Of a stretch of DNA of 64,000 nt, positions 50,608-59,870 are shown in pieces. Where the stretch lies: NCBI RefSeq assembly GCF_003668565.1, contig NZ_RCWJ01000005.1:186001-250000 (forward strand). Direction: 5' to 3'. Made by a program: the position numbers and the translations under genes. Position 1 is the first letter of the stretch. Each line of letters begins with the position of its first letter. The stretch is from Mycetocola zhadangensis (GTDB lineage Bacteria; Actinomycetota; Actinomycetes; Actinomycetales; Microbacteriaceae). The notes under the pieces were generated by a model. The model searched no databases, was not told where the DNA came from, and was given only the letters and a program-made list of their open reading frames with translations.

Positions 50608-52122
50608 ATGCCCCACAACACACACCGTCTTATTCCAGCCGATTTCACACCTCTCCCTTCGCTCAACGCGGCAGCGCATATCAGCGTGGTCGCCGAGCCA
50701 TCGGCACATGCCGAGGTCGTCGGCTATCTCGTTGCCCCAGACGCGAAAATACCTGAAGAGGTCAACCTCGATTGGGCGACATTTCGCACGAACGGATTCG
50801 AGGGCCGCGTAGGCCAGACGCTGGTGCTGCCGCGGGCTGGAGGGCCAGACCTCGTCGCGGTTGGCGTCGGCACGGACGACGAACGCACCCTTGACGTCCT
50901 TCGTGACACCGTCGCCGCTTTCGTTCGCGCAGCGAGCCGTTCCGCCCACCTTGCTTTGCGGCTCAACGTGAACTATCCGCTCGATCCGATCGCCATCGGA
51001 CGCGCGGTGGCCGAGGCAGCTCTGCTTGCGCGTTACCGCTACACCGCGCTCAAAAGAGACCCCAGACACACGCCACTCGCGACCGTCGAAATCATCACTC
51101 CACACAACACCGACGCCATCTCATCGGGCATCTTGACCGGCGTGCATTTCGCTCGAGCCGCCTCCATCGCTCGCGATCTTGCCAACACGCCAGCTGGTCA
51201 TCTCACCGCTACCGTGTTCGCACAGCTCGCCGAAGCGAAAAGCCGGGACTTCGGACTCGACGTTACGGTCGCCGATAAGCAAAAGCTCATTGAACTCGGT
51301 TGCGGCGGCATCCTGGGAGTCAACGCCGGCAGCGTCGAAGAGCCACGCATGATCATCCTCCACTACACACCGGCAGGGCGCCAGTCACCCGAAGCGCACG
51401 TCGCCCTGGTTGGTAAAGGCATCATGTTCGACTCTGGCGGCATATCGCTGAAGCCGTCAGACCCGATGCACCTCCTGATGAAGATGGACATGGGTGGCGC
51501 CGCGGCGATATTCGGCGCCATGGCCGTGCTGCGGGACCTCGATTGCGCTGTAGAAGTGACGGCATACCTGATGTGCACAGACAACATGCCCTCCGGCTCG
51601 GCGATGACGCTCGGTGACGTTCTGACAGCGAGGAACGGCACAACGATCGAAGTGAAGAATACGGATGCCGAGGGCCGGCTGGTCATGTGTGATGCGCTGG
51701 TACTCGCGACAGAGTTGCACCCGGATGCGATCGTCGACATCGCGACGCTCACTGGCGCTTCGTTGATGGCTCTCGGGCAGCTCACCGCTCCAGCGTTCGG
51801 AAACAGTCAGCCACTGGTGGATCGTGTTCTGGCTTCGGCCGCAGCGACCGGCGAACAGGCCTGGCAACTCCCTCTAGAGAGGAAGTACCGAAAACAACTC
51901 GACTCGGAGATCGCCGATATCGCCAACCTCGGCGGCAAATACGCTGGTGCAACAACAGCGGCGCTGTTCCTGTCGGAGTTTGTCGGTGATACCCCGTGGG
52001 CGCACCTGGACATCGCTGGAACGATGCAGTCGGACGCCGACGATTCGTGGCGATCGCAGGGAGCCACTGGTTACGGCGCCCGGCTCCTCGTCGACTTCCT
52101 CACGACCTACTCGCTGAGCTGA
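50608..52122 (+). CDS. pepA: Leucyl aminopeptidase (M17)
   Basis: 504 residues from ATG 50608, chosen because GGAG lies 6 nt upstream; ATG 50596 has none. N-terminal M17 domain to about 170, then the catalytic domain with metal-binding and active-site residues in LVGKGIMFDSGGISLKPSD and NTDAEGRLVMCDALVLA. Hexameric, two-metal exopeptidase releasing N-terminal residues from peptides. In E. coli the homologue also binds DNA; nothing here supports or excludes that. Confidence 0.93.
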   Translation: MPHNTHRLIPADFTPLPSLNAAAHISVVAEPSAHAEVVGYLVAPDAKIPEEVNLDWATFRTNGFEGRVGQTLVLPRAGGPDLVAVGVGTDDERTLDVLRDTVAAFVRAASRSAHLALRLNVNYPLDPIAIGRAVAEAALLARYRYTALKRDPRHTPLATVEIITPHNTDAISSGILTGVHFARAASIARDLANTPAGHLTATVFAQLAEAKSRDFGLDVTVADKQKLIELGCGGILGVNAGSVEEPRMIILHYTPAGRQSPEAHVALVGKGIMFDSGGISLKPSDPMHLLMKMDMGGAAAIFGAMAVLRDLDCAVEVTAYLMCTDNMPSGSAMTLGDVLTARNGTTIEVKNTDAEGRLVMCDALVLATELHPDAIVDIATLTGASLMALGQLTAPAFGNSQPLVDRVLASAAATGEQAWQLPLERKYRKQLDSEIADIANLGGKYAGATTAALFLSEFVGDTPWAHLDIAGTMQSDADDSWRSQGATGYGARLLVDFLTTYSLS

Positions 52123-52123
52123 C

Positions 52124-53209
52124 ATGTCCGATTCCCGGCCGATCGCACGCAGCTCGACTGCGGGAGGACTGTTCGCGGGCGGACCGTTCCGCTTCGGCTT
52201 CATCGCCACACTCGGCGTGCTGTTGGCGTTGCTTTTGGGCGCGGCAATCGTGTCGCTCAGCACGGCTCTCACCCTCATCTTCGTGGCGTTCTTCATCTGC
52301 CTCGGGCTCTACCCCACCGTGCTCTGGCTTGAGCGGCGCCACTTCTCCCGAGGCGGAGCCGTCCTCGCGGTGGTCGCGGTTTTCCTCCTCGTCGTCGTAC
52401 TGCTCACCTGGCTCGTTGTTCCCATCGTTGTCGGGCAGATCTCGCTGCTGTTCTCTTACCTGCCGCAGGGGTTCGATCGCATCGAGGACCAGCAGTGGTT
52501 TCTCAACGCCAACGATGCGTTCGGCGGCGCACTCGTTCCATTCGTGGCCTGGCTGAGTGAGGGAGTGAGCGATCCGGGGGTGTGGCTGGCCATTGGTGGC
52601 GGTGCCCTGAAGTTCGGTGCCGGTGTTCTCAACGGCACTTTCGGCGCCATCTTCGTCATCGCGCTCACCATCTACTTCGTTATTGGGCTCGAATCGATCA
52701 AATCTGCCCTGTATACGCTGGTGCCCCTGTCCCGGCGTCCCGGTGTCGCTGACATCTCCGAGACGATCATGCAATCGGTGGGTAAGTATCTCGGCGGGAT
52801 GGTGGTGCTCGCGTCACTCAACGCGATCGTCACCTTTGTTCTCCTCACGGTCGCTGGCGTGCAATTCGCTCCGGTGCTGGCCGCGCTTGCATTCCCGATC
52901 ACACTGATTCCGCTCGTCGGCAGTGTGATCAATCTGGGCATCGTGACCGTCGTCTCCCTCTTCACGTCTCCCACGGCAGCGCTCGTCGTCGGGGTCACCA
53001 TGCTCGTCTACGTTCAGATCGAGGCGTACGTGTTGACCCCTCGCATCGTTGGGAAGGCAATCAGCATTCCCGGCTCGCTCGTGCTGATCGGCGCGATGAT
53101 CGGGGGGACACTTTTGGGATTGCTAGGTGCGCTGATCGCGTGCCCCACGACAGCATCCGTTCTTCTGATCATCAAAAAGGTGGTCGTTCCCCGACAGCGT
53201 GCGCGATGA
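52124..53209 (+). CDS. AI-2E family transporter (DUF20)
   Basis: 361 residues; ATG lies 1 nt after the aminopeptidase stop. Eight predicted helices with the typical soluble insertion at about 95-160 (LPQGFDRIEDQQWFLNANDAF). Signature VLAALAFPITLIPLVGSVINLGIVTVVSLFTSPTAALVVGVTMLVYVQIEAYVLTPRIVGKAISI near the C-terminus, including the PxIxG element. The family name comes from E. coli TqsA, but most members have unknown substrates, some being Na+/H+ antiporters. Confidence 0.88.
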   Translation: MSDSRPIARSSTAGGLFAGGPFRFGFIATLGVLLALLLGAAIVSLSTALTLIFVAFFICLGLYPTVLWLERRHFSRGGAVLAVVAVFLLVVVLLTWLVVPIVVGQISLLFSYLPQGFDRIEDQQWFLNANDAFGGALVPFVAWLSEGVSDPGVWLAIGGGALKFGAGVLNGTFGAIFVIALTIYFVIGLESIKSALYTLVPLSRRPGVADISETIMQSVGKYLGGMVVLASLNAIVTFVLLTVAGVQFAPVLAALAFPITLIPLVGSVINLGIVTVVSLFTSPTAALVVGVTMLVYVQIEAYVLTPRIVGKAISIPGSLVLIGAMIGGTLLGLLGALIACPTTASVLLIIKKVVVPRQRAR

Positions 53210-53228
53210 CCGGCAGCGGAAACGCCTA

Positions 53229-53906
53229 ATGAACAGCGTTACTGACCTCCTCGAAATCACCGGACTGGCGCTAGTGATCACGTTGAGCCCGGTTCCGGTG
53301 ACCGGACAACTTCTGCTTGTTCTCAACAATCGCAAGCAGTGGACCTCGGCGGCGTTCGCGACCGGGTGGGCAATCGCACTCCTCATCGTGTGCGGCCTCG
53401 CAGCGACAGGTGCTGCGCTGCTACTGCCGCGGATCTTTGACGTCGACTGGCGTGAGCTCGCACCGATCACCCTGCTCGTGGGGATCGGGCTGGTCGTCGG
53501 CGGTGTCGTCCTGTGGCGTCGCCCGGCGAACGCCACTGATGCAGCGCCCTCACGGATCAGCCGCATCTTCACCGGGCTCGGCCCGGCCCAAGGCCTCTTC
53601 ATCGGGTTTGGTTACGGCGCGCTGAGACCGAAGAACTTCCTCACGGCGATCGCCGCCGGACTGCTCATTGGCGCAAACAGCTCGTTATGGGGTGGCGTAG
53701 CGCTCGTGCTCTACTTTACGATTCTCGCTTCCGCGAGCCTGGCCGCACCCGTGCTCGTTTACGTTCTCGGCGGAAACCGAACGCGGGATGGCATGCACCG
53801 ACTGCAGCAGTTCCTGACGCGGCACGGTAACCGCATCACCGGGGCGGCTCTTGCGGTGATCGGCCTTATTGTTGGAGGGTTCGGTCTGCTTCGACTGGTG
53901 GCATAG
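53229..53906 (+). CDS. GAP/Sap family membrane protein (LysE superfamily)
   Basis: 225 residues from ATG 53229; a GTG at 53199 overlapping the previous gene is the alternative, and neither has a strong ribosome site. Six predicted helices. ITGLALVITLSPVPVTGQLLLVL and GYGALRPKNFLTAIAAGLL are the PxPV and RPKN motifs of the GAP family (named after a glycopeptidolipid-addressing protein of mycobacteria). Likely lipid or small-molecule export. Its last 41 nt overlap the 3' end of the convergent dedA gene. Confidence 0.82.
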   Translation: MNSVTDLLEITGLALVITLSPVPVTGQLLLVLNNRKQWTSAAFATGWAIALLIVCGLAATGAALLLPRIFDVDWRELAPITLLVGIGLVVGGVVLWRRPANATDAAPSRISRIFTGLGPAQGLFIGFGYGALRPKNFLTAIAAGLLIGANSSLWGGVALVLYFTILASASLAAPVLVYVLGGNRTRDGMHRLQQFLTRHGNRITGAALAVIGLIVGGFGLLRLVA

Positions 53907-54603
53907 GCTCGTTCTCCGCGAGGGCACGGCGGCGGGCGCGCTGGCGCTGAACGGTGCGCACAACCCACCAGAGGACGAGTACTGCAACGCCGGCGACGAC
54001 GAGGTACTTCAGAATGTCCGCATACTGGAGGACGACGCTCCAGTTCTCACCGAGAATGAACCCGGCGACAACGAAGATGCTGTTCCAACTGAGCGACCCG
54101 AGCGCGGTGAGCGCTCCGAAGATCACGAGGTTCATCTTCTCGATACCGGCCGGGATGGAAATCAGGCTGCGGAAGATGGGCAACATTCGCCCGAAGAAAA
54201 CAGCCTTCTTGCCGTGCCTGCCGAACCAGTCGACGGTTCGGACGATGTCGTCGGGGTCGACGAAGGGAATTCGCGCGGCCAGCCACACGGTGCGGTCGTG
54301 ACCCAGCCAGCGCCCGAGCCCATAAAGCAGGAAAGCTCCGAGGATGGATCCGAGGGTCGTCCACGCGATGGCCTCAACAATGCTGAAGGACCCCTGGCTC
54401 GCGGTGAAACCGGCAAGCGGAAGAATCACCTCACTGGGGATCGGCGGGAACACATTCTCCAGGAAGACGATGAGTCCGGCACCGACAGGGCCGAGCGTTT
54501 CCATGAGCGAAATGGCCCACTGAGCGACTCCGTCGGCGAAGCCAGCTGACGACGAGTCAGTTGCGGCGGCGAGAAGGTGCCCGGCGCGGTCGATCGAGTA
54601 CAT
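53866..54603 (-). CDS. DedA family membrane protein
   Basis: 245 residues from ATG 54603 with GGAGAG. The SNARE-associated/DedA domain is at 40-190: VGAGLIVFLENVFPPIPSEVILPLAGF with the Glu and PxP re-entrant loop, FGRMLPIFRSLISIPAGIEKMN with the essential Arg residues. DedA proteins are undecaprenyl-phosphate or phospholipid translocases. The C-terminus is a basic then acidic tail. It converges on and overlaps the GAP gene. Confidence 0.9.
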   Translation of the reverse strand: MYSIDRAGHLLAAATDSSSAGFADGVAQWAISLMETLGPVGAGLIVFLENVFPPIPSEVILPLAGFTASQGSFSIVEAIAWTTLGSILGAFLLYGLGRWLGHDRTVWLAARIPFVDPDDIVRTVDWFGRHGKKAVFFGRMLPIFRSLISIPAGIEKMNLVIFGALTALGSLSWNSIFVVAGFILGENWSVVLQYADILKYLVVAGVAVLVLWWVVRTVQRQRARRRALAENEPMPPVEADRTLQQ

Positions 54604-54718
54604 GTGAACTCTCCACAGTGGTTGGGACTGCGGCAACGACTGCGTCGACGATGCCTCAAGGTCCGCTCAGTCTTGCACACGAAGGTGAGAGCATTCCTGA
54701 GCAGGCCAAGCGGGACGC

Positions 54719-54747
54719 AAAAACCCCCACTCGATGAGTGAGGGTTT
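54719..54747 (-). terminator. Intrinsic terminator of tRNA-Ser (GCU)
   Basis: On the minus strand AAACCC-x-CACTC pairs with GAGTG-x-GGGTTT around a 3-nt loop and runs into five T. It lies 5 nt beyond the tRNA 3' end. Confidence 0.85.
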
Positions 54748-54752
54748 GTCTG

Positions 54753-54841
54753 CGGAGACGGCGGGATTTGAACCCGCGGTCCCCTTACGAGGACTCCACC
54801 TTAGCAGGGTGGTGCACTAGGCCGAACTATGCGACGTCTCC
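54753..54841 (-). tRNA. tRNA-Ser (GCT)
   Basis: 89 nt with a long variable arm, as in class II tRNAs. Acceptor GGAGACG/CGTCTCC, anticodon stem CCACC/GGTGG with loop CTGCTAA and anticodon GCT; discriminator G, the serine identity base. CCA is not encoded. Reads AGC/AGU. Confidence 0.96.
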
Positions 54842-54930
54842 ATGTGCGCACCAACTGGCGGGCGCACGAGCTTAATCATAACGGGTGATCTGCCGTGTTC
54901 CGAATCGCCGGCAAAAACGGCCCTGCGGAT

Positions 54931-56211
54931 CTAACGGTTAGCCACCGAACAGGTCTGTTCGAGAGCCGTCTGGCCGGCAAGCCCCTCGATCACGTTGGAG
55001 GTCGGTGTCGGCGCTGGTGTCGCACTGGCGCCAGGGGCGGACGGCTCGGTCACCGGCGGTTCGGGTGCAGGGGCGTCGGCGACCGGCGGCTCAACCGGCG
55101 CGTTCGGGTCGGCTTCGACACCGTTGCGGTCGACAGTCGAGTCGGGGGCGAACGACCGGTCGGCCGCGATTGCGTCCGTGAGCTGCTTCGCCAGAGCCTT
55201 GTTCGGAATCACCTTGTTGGAGTTGTCCGGATCTGTGCCAACCGGATACTGCACGAGCGCAAGCTTGTCCAGGTCGATCGTCTGGAGCGTGCGAGCCATC
55301 GCAACCATCCGCGTCACGTTGGTGAGCGAGGTCGACAGTTTGACGTGCTTGGCCGCAACCTGAGCCAGCCCATACAGCTTGGTGATGTCGGTCAGGGTGT
55401 CATTGCTCTTGATGGTCCTGATCAGCGACGATATGTACTGCTGCTGGGATGCGATGCGTGACAGGTCGCTTCCGTCACCGACACCGTGGCGGGTTCGGAG
55501 AAAAGCAAGGGCAGTCGCGCCCGAGATGGTCGTCGTTCCTGCTGGCAGGTCGAGCCCCGAATATCTGTCACGCACACGTTCGGTGAGGCAAACAGGAACT
55601 CCCCCGACGGCGTTGGTCATCTGCACAACGGCGTCGAATGACATCAATGCCGCGTATTCGATATTGAGCCCGGTCAGTTCTGAGACCGTGGCGACGACGC
55701 ACGAAAGCCCGCCGCGCTCGTAGGCCGCGTTGAGCGGCTGCGCCGAAACTGCGCGTTCCGTTTTCTCGGTTTCCGGATCAACACACTTGGGCTGAGCGAT
55801 GACGAGGTCACGCGGAAAACTGACCACCACCGCTGACGTGTGATCCTCCGAAACGTGAAGGAGCATATTCACATCGTTGAGGGTGATGTCGCGTTTTCCA
55901 TACGCGTTCTTGTCCTGGTTCTCGTCGTTGTCGGCTCCGACGACGAGCATGTTGAAACCGCCTTCGAACGCGTCGATGTTCGGCACCGCCGGGAGGGGTG
56001 TTGCTGGATCGTCGGGCGGGGCGATGTCAACGGCGTTGGAGGAGACGTTCGAGGCCAGGTCGTAGACGACCCACGCGGCAACCGATGCCCCGCTGACCAG
56101 AACAACAGCGAGCGCGATGGCGAGCGTCTTCATCAGTGTTGCCACGGCACCACGACGAGGCTGCTGGCCGTGCTTCATCAACGGCGCCCGACTGGTCTTC
56201 CTGGCGTTCAC
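54931..56211 (-). CDS. LytR-CpsA-Psr (LCP) family cell-wall ligase
   Basis: 426 residues. Cytosolic basic N-terminus, one membrane helix at about 27-50 (LMKTLAIALAVVLVSGASVAAWVV), then the LCP domain at 85-260: NMLVVGAD, RDITLNDVNMLLHVSEDHTSAVVVSFPRDLVI with the polyprenyl-phosphate-binding Arg/Asp, and RTRHGVGDGSDLSRIASQQQYI. A Pro/Ala-rich tail of about 80 residues ends GQTALEQTCSVANR. LCP enzymes attach glycopolymers such as teichoic-acid-like chains or arabinogalactan to peptidoglycan. Paralogue of the next gene, 55 nt upstream. Confidence 0.92.
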   Translation of the reverse strand: MNARKTSRAPLMKHGQQPRRGAVATLMKTLAIALAVVLVSGASVAAWVVYDLASNVSSNAVDIAPPDDPATPLPAVPNIDAFEGGFNMLVVGADNDENQDKNAYGKRDITLNDVNMLLHVSEDHTSAVVVSFPRDLVIAQPKCVDPETEKTERAVSAQPLNAAYERGGLSCVVATVSELTGLNIEYAALMSFDAVVQMTNAVGGVPVCLTERVRDRYSGLDLPAGTTTISGATALAFLRTRHGVGDGSDLSRIASQQQYISSLIRTIKSNDTLTDITKLYGLAQVAAKHVKLSTSLTNVTRMVAMARTLQTIDLDKLALVQYPVGTDPDNSNKVIPNKALAKQLTDAIAADRSFAPDSTVDRNGVEADPNAPVEPPVADAPAPEPPVTEPSAPGASATPAPTPTSNVIEGLAGQTALEQTCSVANR

Positions 56212-56266
56212 AGGTCAACTCTAAACTGCGTGCGCCCTCTTGCCGCCGCAATGAGAGCCGGTCAGG

Positions 56267-57559
56267 CTAGTCATTGCCCTTCGAGCAGGTGTAGTCGCCA
56301 GCCGTCTGACCCTGCACCGTCTTGGGAAGCTCGACGACCTCTGGTGTTGTCGGCGTTGCCGGGGCAGCCGGTGTCGAGGCGTCAGGAGCCGGAGCTTCCG
56401 TCACGGGCGCCTCTGGCGCTACAGGTGCTTCCGCAACGGGAGCGTTCGGATCAATAACAGATCCGGCACCGGTGTCACCGGTGAGAGTAATCGGCTGGTC
56501 GGCCACCAACGCGTCGACAAGTTGCTTGGCTGGCGTCTTGAGCGGCAGTACTCCGCTTTGGCCGCCACTCTGCCCAGCCGCGTTCGGATACTGCACGAAC
56601 ACGACCTGCTCGAGTGGAATGTTCTTGAGCGCCATCGCGATCGACACCATGGTGTTGATGTTCGACAGGCTGTTCGACAGCGTCATGTTGCTTGACGCAG
56701 CCTTGGCAATACCGAAGAGCTTGCCCGGGTCGGTCAGCGTTTCGCTGCTCTTCAGCTGGCGCACCAGGGAGGACAGGAACACCTGCTGGTTGCTGATTCG
56801 ACCGAGGTCCGATCCGTCACCGACTCCGTGTCTGGTGCGGAGGAACTGCAGCGCAGCCATGCCCTGCAACGTGTGCGTTCCGGCGTCGAGATAGGTCTGC
56901 GTGTAGTCGTCCTCGATCGGTTCGGCGACACAGACATCGACGCCACCGACGGCGTTCGACAGCTCGATCACACCGTTGAACTGCACCTCAGCTGCGAACG
57001 GAATGCTCAGGCCGGTGAGCTTCTCAACGGTGAGCACCGTGCACGCGAGTCCGCCGTACGACAGCGTTGTGTTGATCTTCTGCGACGTCATCGCGCTGTA
57101 CGTACCGCCGCCCTCTTTCGGGCAGGACGGAATCGGAACAAAGAGGTCGCGCGGAAAACTGATCACCGTTGCGGCGCTGTGGTCCTCCGAGATGTGCATG
57201 AGCATCGTCACATCGTTGAGGTTGCCTGTTTCCTTCTTCGCGTCGCCGAACACACCGTCCTGGCCAGCGCGACTGTCGCTTCCCACCAAAAGCAGGTTCA
57301 CGCCGCCCTCGATGGCGTCGATGTTCGGAATCGAGACGCCGGGCGTCTCGTTCGCTAGAGTGACGGATGGCTGCACGTCTTTCGCGATATCCCAGAACGC
57401 ATACGCCGAAACGGCGGTGCCACTCACGAGCAGGACGGCGAGCGCACCAGCGAGAAAGCGCGCGATCGTCTTGAACGGGTGCGACTTTTTGAGCCTGCCG
57501 TGCCGTGCGATCGTCGAGACCTGCTGAGATCGCCTGGAACGGCGGGAAGGCTCACTCAC
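56267..57559 (-). CDS. LytR-CpsA-Psr (LCP) family cell-wall ligase, second copy
   Basis: 430 residues from GTG 57559, which has AAGGAG; the frame continues upstream into the tRNA-Ser gene and that part is not coding. Membrane helix at about 36-58 (FLAGALAVLLVSGTAVSAYAF), LCP domain at 85-270 (NLLLVGSDSRAGQDGV, NLNDVTMLMHISEDHSAATVISFPRDLFV, RTRHGVGDGSDLGRISNQQVFL). The Pro/Ala-rich tail ends GQTAGDYTCSKGND, matching the paralogue's last residues. Its start is 31 nt from the 3' end of the tRNA-Ser gene, with which it may be co-transcribed. Confidence 0.92.
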   Translation of the reverse strand: MSEPSRRSRRSQQVSTIARHGRLKKSHPFKTIARFLAGALAVLLVSGTAVSAYAFWDIAKDVQPSVTLANETPGVSIPNIDAIEGGVNLLLVGSDSRAGQDGVFGDAKKETGNLNDVTMLMHISEDHSAATVISFPRDLFVPIPSCPKEGGGTYSAMTSQKINTTLSYGGLACTVLTVEKLTGLSIPFAAEVQFNGVIELSNAVGGVDVCVAEPIEDDYTQTYLDAGTHTLQGMAALQFLRTRHGVGDGSDLGRISNQQVFLSSLVRQLKSSETLTDPGKLFGIAKAASSNMTLSNSLSNINTMVSIAMALKNIPLEQVVFVQYPNAAGQSGGQSGVLPLKTPAKQLVDALVADQPITLTGDTGAGSVIDPNAPVAEAPVAPEAPVTEAPAPDASTPAAPATPTTPEVVELPKTVQGQTAGDYTCSKGND

Positions 57560-57589
57560 TCGACGTTCTCCTTGGGTCGGTTTGTGCTC

Positions 57590-57677
57590 TGGCGGAGGGC
57601 GTGGGATTCGAACCCACGAGACATTTCTGCCCACCAGTTTTCAAGACTGGCTCCATCGGCCGCTCGGACAGCCCTCC
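57590..57677 (-). tRNA. tRNA-Ser (TGA)
   Basis: 85-nt class II tRNA plus encoded CCA (57592-57590). Acceptor GGAGGGC/GCCCTCC, anticodon stem CCAGT/ACTGG, loop CTTGAAA with anticodon TGA, variable arm GGGCAGAAATGTCTC, discriminator G. Reads UCA/UCG/UCU. No terminator is visible before the LCP gene downstream. Confidence 0.96.
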
Positions 57678-57773
57678 ATGTCGCGCTGTAGATACAGCAC
57701 GCAACGCTCGATTCTAGCGGATCAGGGCATGTACATAGTTCCAGCAGTTTCTGGACAGGCCCTGAGCGAGTGT

Positions 57774-58574
57774 CTAGAGCGAGGTGAGAATAGCGACGAG
57801 CCCGTCCTCGGTGATTGACCCAGTGACTTCGTTCGCCGCGTCTTTCACTTCATCGGGTGCCTGGCCCATGGCGACAGCACGCCCTTCCGCACCGGCCCAC
57901 TCAAACATTTCGATGTCGTTGCGGCCGTCGCCGACCGCGACGATCCGCGAGCGGGGAACATCGAGCCACTCGCGCACGCGCTCGAGAGCCGTCGACTTGT
58001 TGACACCCAGCGGAGCGATGTCGAGCCACGCGGTCCAGCCGATGGCGTAGGCGACCTGGTGCAGGCCCATTCCTTCGACGATCTTGAGGAACTCGAGTTC
58101 GTCATGACCGGGAGACACCACAACCACGCGGGTGACCGGTTCGCTCAGCAGGCCCTCGAACTCGACCTCCTCGGCGTTCTCCAGGTTCCAGTCCGTCATG
58201 CCGGCCGTGTACCTGCGGTACCCACTCGGGTACTCGACCATGTACCGACCGTCGGCGAGGTGCGACCTGATCGTCCGGAGCACGTCGCTCGGGTCGAAGG
58301 TCTCAATGAGGTGCCGACGGTATCCGCCTGGCGCTTCAGCGTCGCGCTTCATGACGAGAGCACCGTTGGCGCACACGACATACTCCGGGTCGATTCCCAA
58401 CTCCTCGACAACGGGCAGCGTGGTCTCCCAGCTGCGCCCTGTTGCGAGCATCAGCCGGTGCCCGCGTTCCGTCGCCTTCCGCGCAGCCGTGATAACAGCA
58501 TCCGACATCGATCCATCCTCGTGAAGGAGGGTGCCGTCGACATCGAGAGCGACGAGAAGACCGGCTTCGCTCAC
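57774..58574 (-). CDS. HAD superfamily phosphatase (Cof type)
   Basis: 266 residues; GTG 58574 overlaps the serS stop by 4 nt. HAD motif I is [14 protein letters not shown] with nucleophile Asp at 10 and acid Asp at 12, motif II is in [10 protein letters not shown], and motif IV is [15 protein letters not shown]. The C2B cap between about 85 and 190 is that of the Cof/YbiV group, which dephosphorylates sugar phosphates and cofactors such as FMN or PLP. Partnered with serS only by position, a common pairing in actinobacteria. Confidence 0.9.
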   Translation of the reverse strand: MSEAGLLVALDVDGTLLHEDGSMSDAVITAARKATERGHRLMLATGRSWETTLPVVEELGIDPEYVVCANGALVMKRDAEAPGGYRRHLIETFDPSDVLRTIRSHLADGRYMVEYPSGYRRYTAGMTDWNLENAEEVEFEGLLSEPVTRVVVVSPGHDELEFLKIVEGMGLHQVAYAIGWTAWLDIAPLGVNKSTALERVREWLDVPRSRIVAVGDGRNDIEMFEWAGAEGRAVAMGQAPDEVKDAANEVTGSITEDGLVAILTSL

Positions 58575-59833
58575 AGCGGCCGAATCACGTCGATGCCGCC
58601 GAGGTACGGTCGCAGCGCCTCCGGCACAACGACGGAGCCGTCGGCCTGCTGGTGCGTTTCGAGCAGCGCGACGAGCCAGCGGGTCGTTGCGAGGGTGCCG
58701 TTGAGCGTGGCGACCGGGCTGGTCTTTCCGTTCTCACCGCGGTAGCGGGTGTTCAGCCGGCGGGCCTGGTAGGTCGTGCAGTTCGAGGTCGAGGTGAGTT
58801 CGCGGAATGCATCCTGGGTAGGCACCCACGCTTCGACGTCGTACTTGCGTGCGGCGCTCGAGCCGAGGTCGCCCGCTGCCGTGTCGATAACCCGGTAGCT
58901 CAGGCCGAGGGCCTGCAGCATGCCTTCCTGCCAGCCGAGCAGCCGGAGGTGTTCGGCCTCGGCCTCTTCCGGCGTGGTGTAGACAAACATCTCGAGCTTG
59001 TTGAACTGGTGCACACGAATGATGCCGCGGGTGTCGCGACCGTACGAACCGGCCTCGCGGCGGTAACACGTCGACCAGCCGGCGTACCGAATCGGCGCGT
59101 CGGCCACGTCGATGATTTCGTCGGCGTGGTACCCGGCGAGCGCCACCTCGCTCGTGCCCGTGAGGTACAGGTCGTCTGCGGGCAGGTAGTAGATCTCGTC
59201 GGCGTGCGCGCCAAGGAACCCGGTGCCTGCCATGATCTCGGGCTTCACGAGTGTTGGCGTGATGAGCGGGATGAACCCCTCGGTCAGCGCGCGGTCGAGG
59301 GCCATGTTCATCAGCGCCAGCTCGAGGCGGGCGCCGATGCCGCGCAGGTAGTAGAACCGGGCGCCTGACACCTTGGTGCCGCGCTGCATGTCGATGGCGC
59401 CGAGCAACTCGCCGAGCTCAAGGTGGTCCCTCGGCTCGAAGTCGAACGTGGGCTTCTCGCCGACCTCACGCAGGGTCACGAAGTCATCTTCGCCACCGGC
59501 CGGGACGCCGTCGATAATCGGGTTCTGAATCGCGCCGACGATCTCGGAAAAGCGAGTCTCGGCATCCGTCACCTGCTGCTGGGCCTGCTTGACCCGGTCG
59601 GACAGTCCCTTGACCTGGGCGACAAGCGTGGCCTTCTCGTCCTTGGGCGCCTGCGCGACCTTCTTGCCGAACGCGTTCTGCTCGGCCCGCAGTTCCTCGA
59701 AGGTGGTGATCGCCGTTCGGCGCTCACGGTCGGCGTCGAGCGCCTGGTCGACGAGGTCGACGGGAGATCGTCTCGCCTCCTGCGAACGCCTGAGAAGGTC
59801 GGGATTTTCGCGGAGGAGCACTGGATCAATCAC
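58571..59833 (-). CDS. serS: Seryl-tRNA synthetase
   Basis: 420 residues from GTG 59833 ([17 protein letters not shown]). Residues 1-105 form the tRNA-binding coiled-coil arm, then the class II catalytic domain: motif 1 region around [40 protein letters not shown], motif 2 [30 protein letters not shown] and motif 3 [20 protein letters not shown]. It charges all tRNA-Ser species, two of which are encoded within 5 kb. TAGACT ends 7 nt before the GTG and there is no Shine-Dalgarno, so a leaderless start is likely. Confidence 0.97.
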   Translation of the reverse strand: MIDPVLLRENPDLLRRSQEARRSPVDLVDQALDADRERRTAITTFEELRAEQNAFGKKVAQAPKDEKATLVAQVKGLSDRVKQAQQQVTDAETRFSEIVGAIQNPIIDGVPAGGEDDFVTLREVGEKPTFDFEPRDHLELGELLGAIDMQRGTKVSGARFYYLRGIGARLELALMNMALDRALTEGFIPLITPTLVKPEIMAGTGFLGAHADEIYYLPADDLYLTGTSEVALAGYHADEIIDVADAPIRYAGWSTCYRREAGSYGRDTRGIIRVHQFNKLEMFVYTTPEEAEAEHLRLLGWQEGMLQALGLSYRVIDTAAGDLGSSAARKYDVEAWVPTQDAFRELTSTSNCTTYQARRLNTRYRGENGKTSPVATLNGTLATTRWLVALLETHQQADGSVVVPEALRPYLGGIDVIRPL

Positions 59834-59870
59834 GCCAGCAAGTCTAGCCGCGCGAGGTAGCGTTGAAGAT
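59834..59870. promoter_or_regulatory. 37-bp divergent leaderless promoter of serS and the dgk-like gene
   Basis: TAGACT on the minus strand (59846-59841) ends 7 nt before serS GTG 59833. On the plus strand TAGCGT (59858-59863) ends 7 nt before ATG 59871. Neither gene has a Shine-Dalgarno, and neither box has a convincing -35 partner. Confidence 0.5.
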
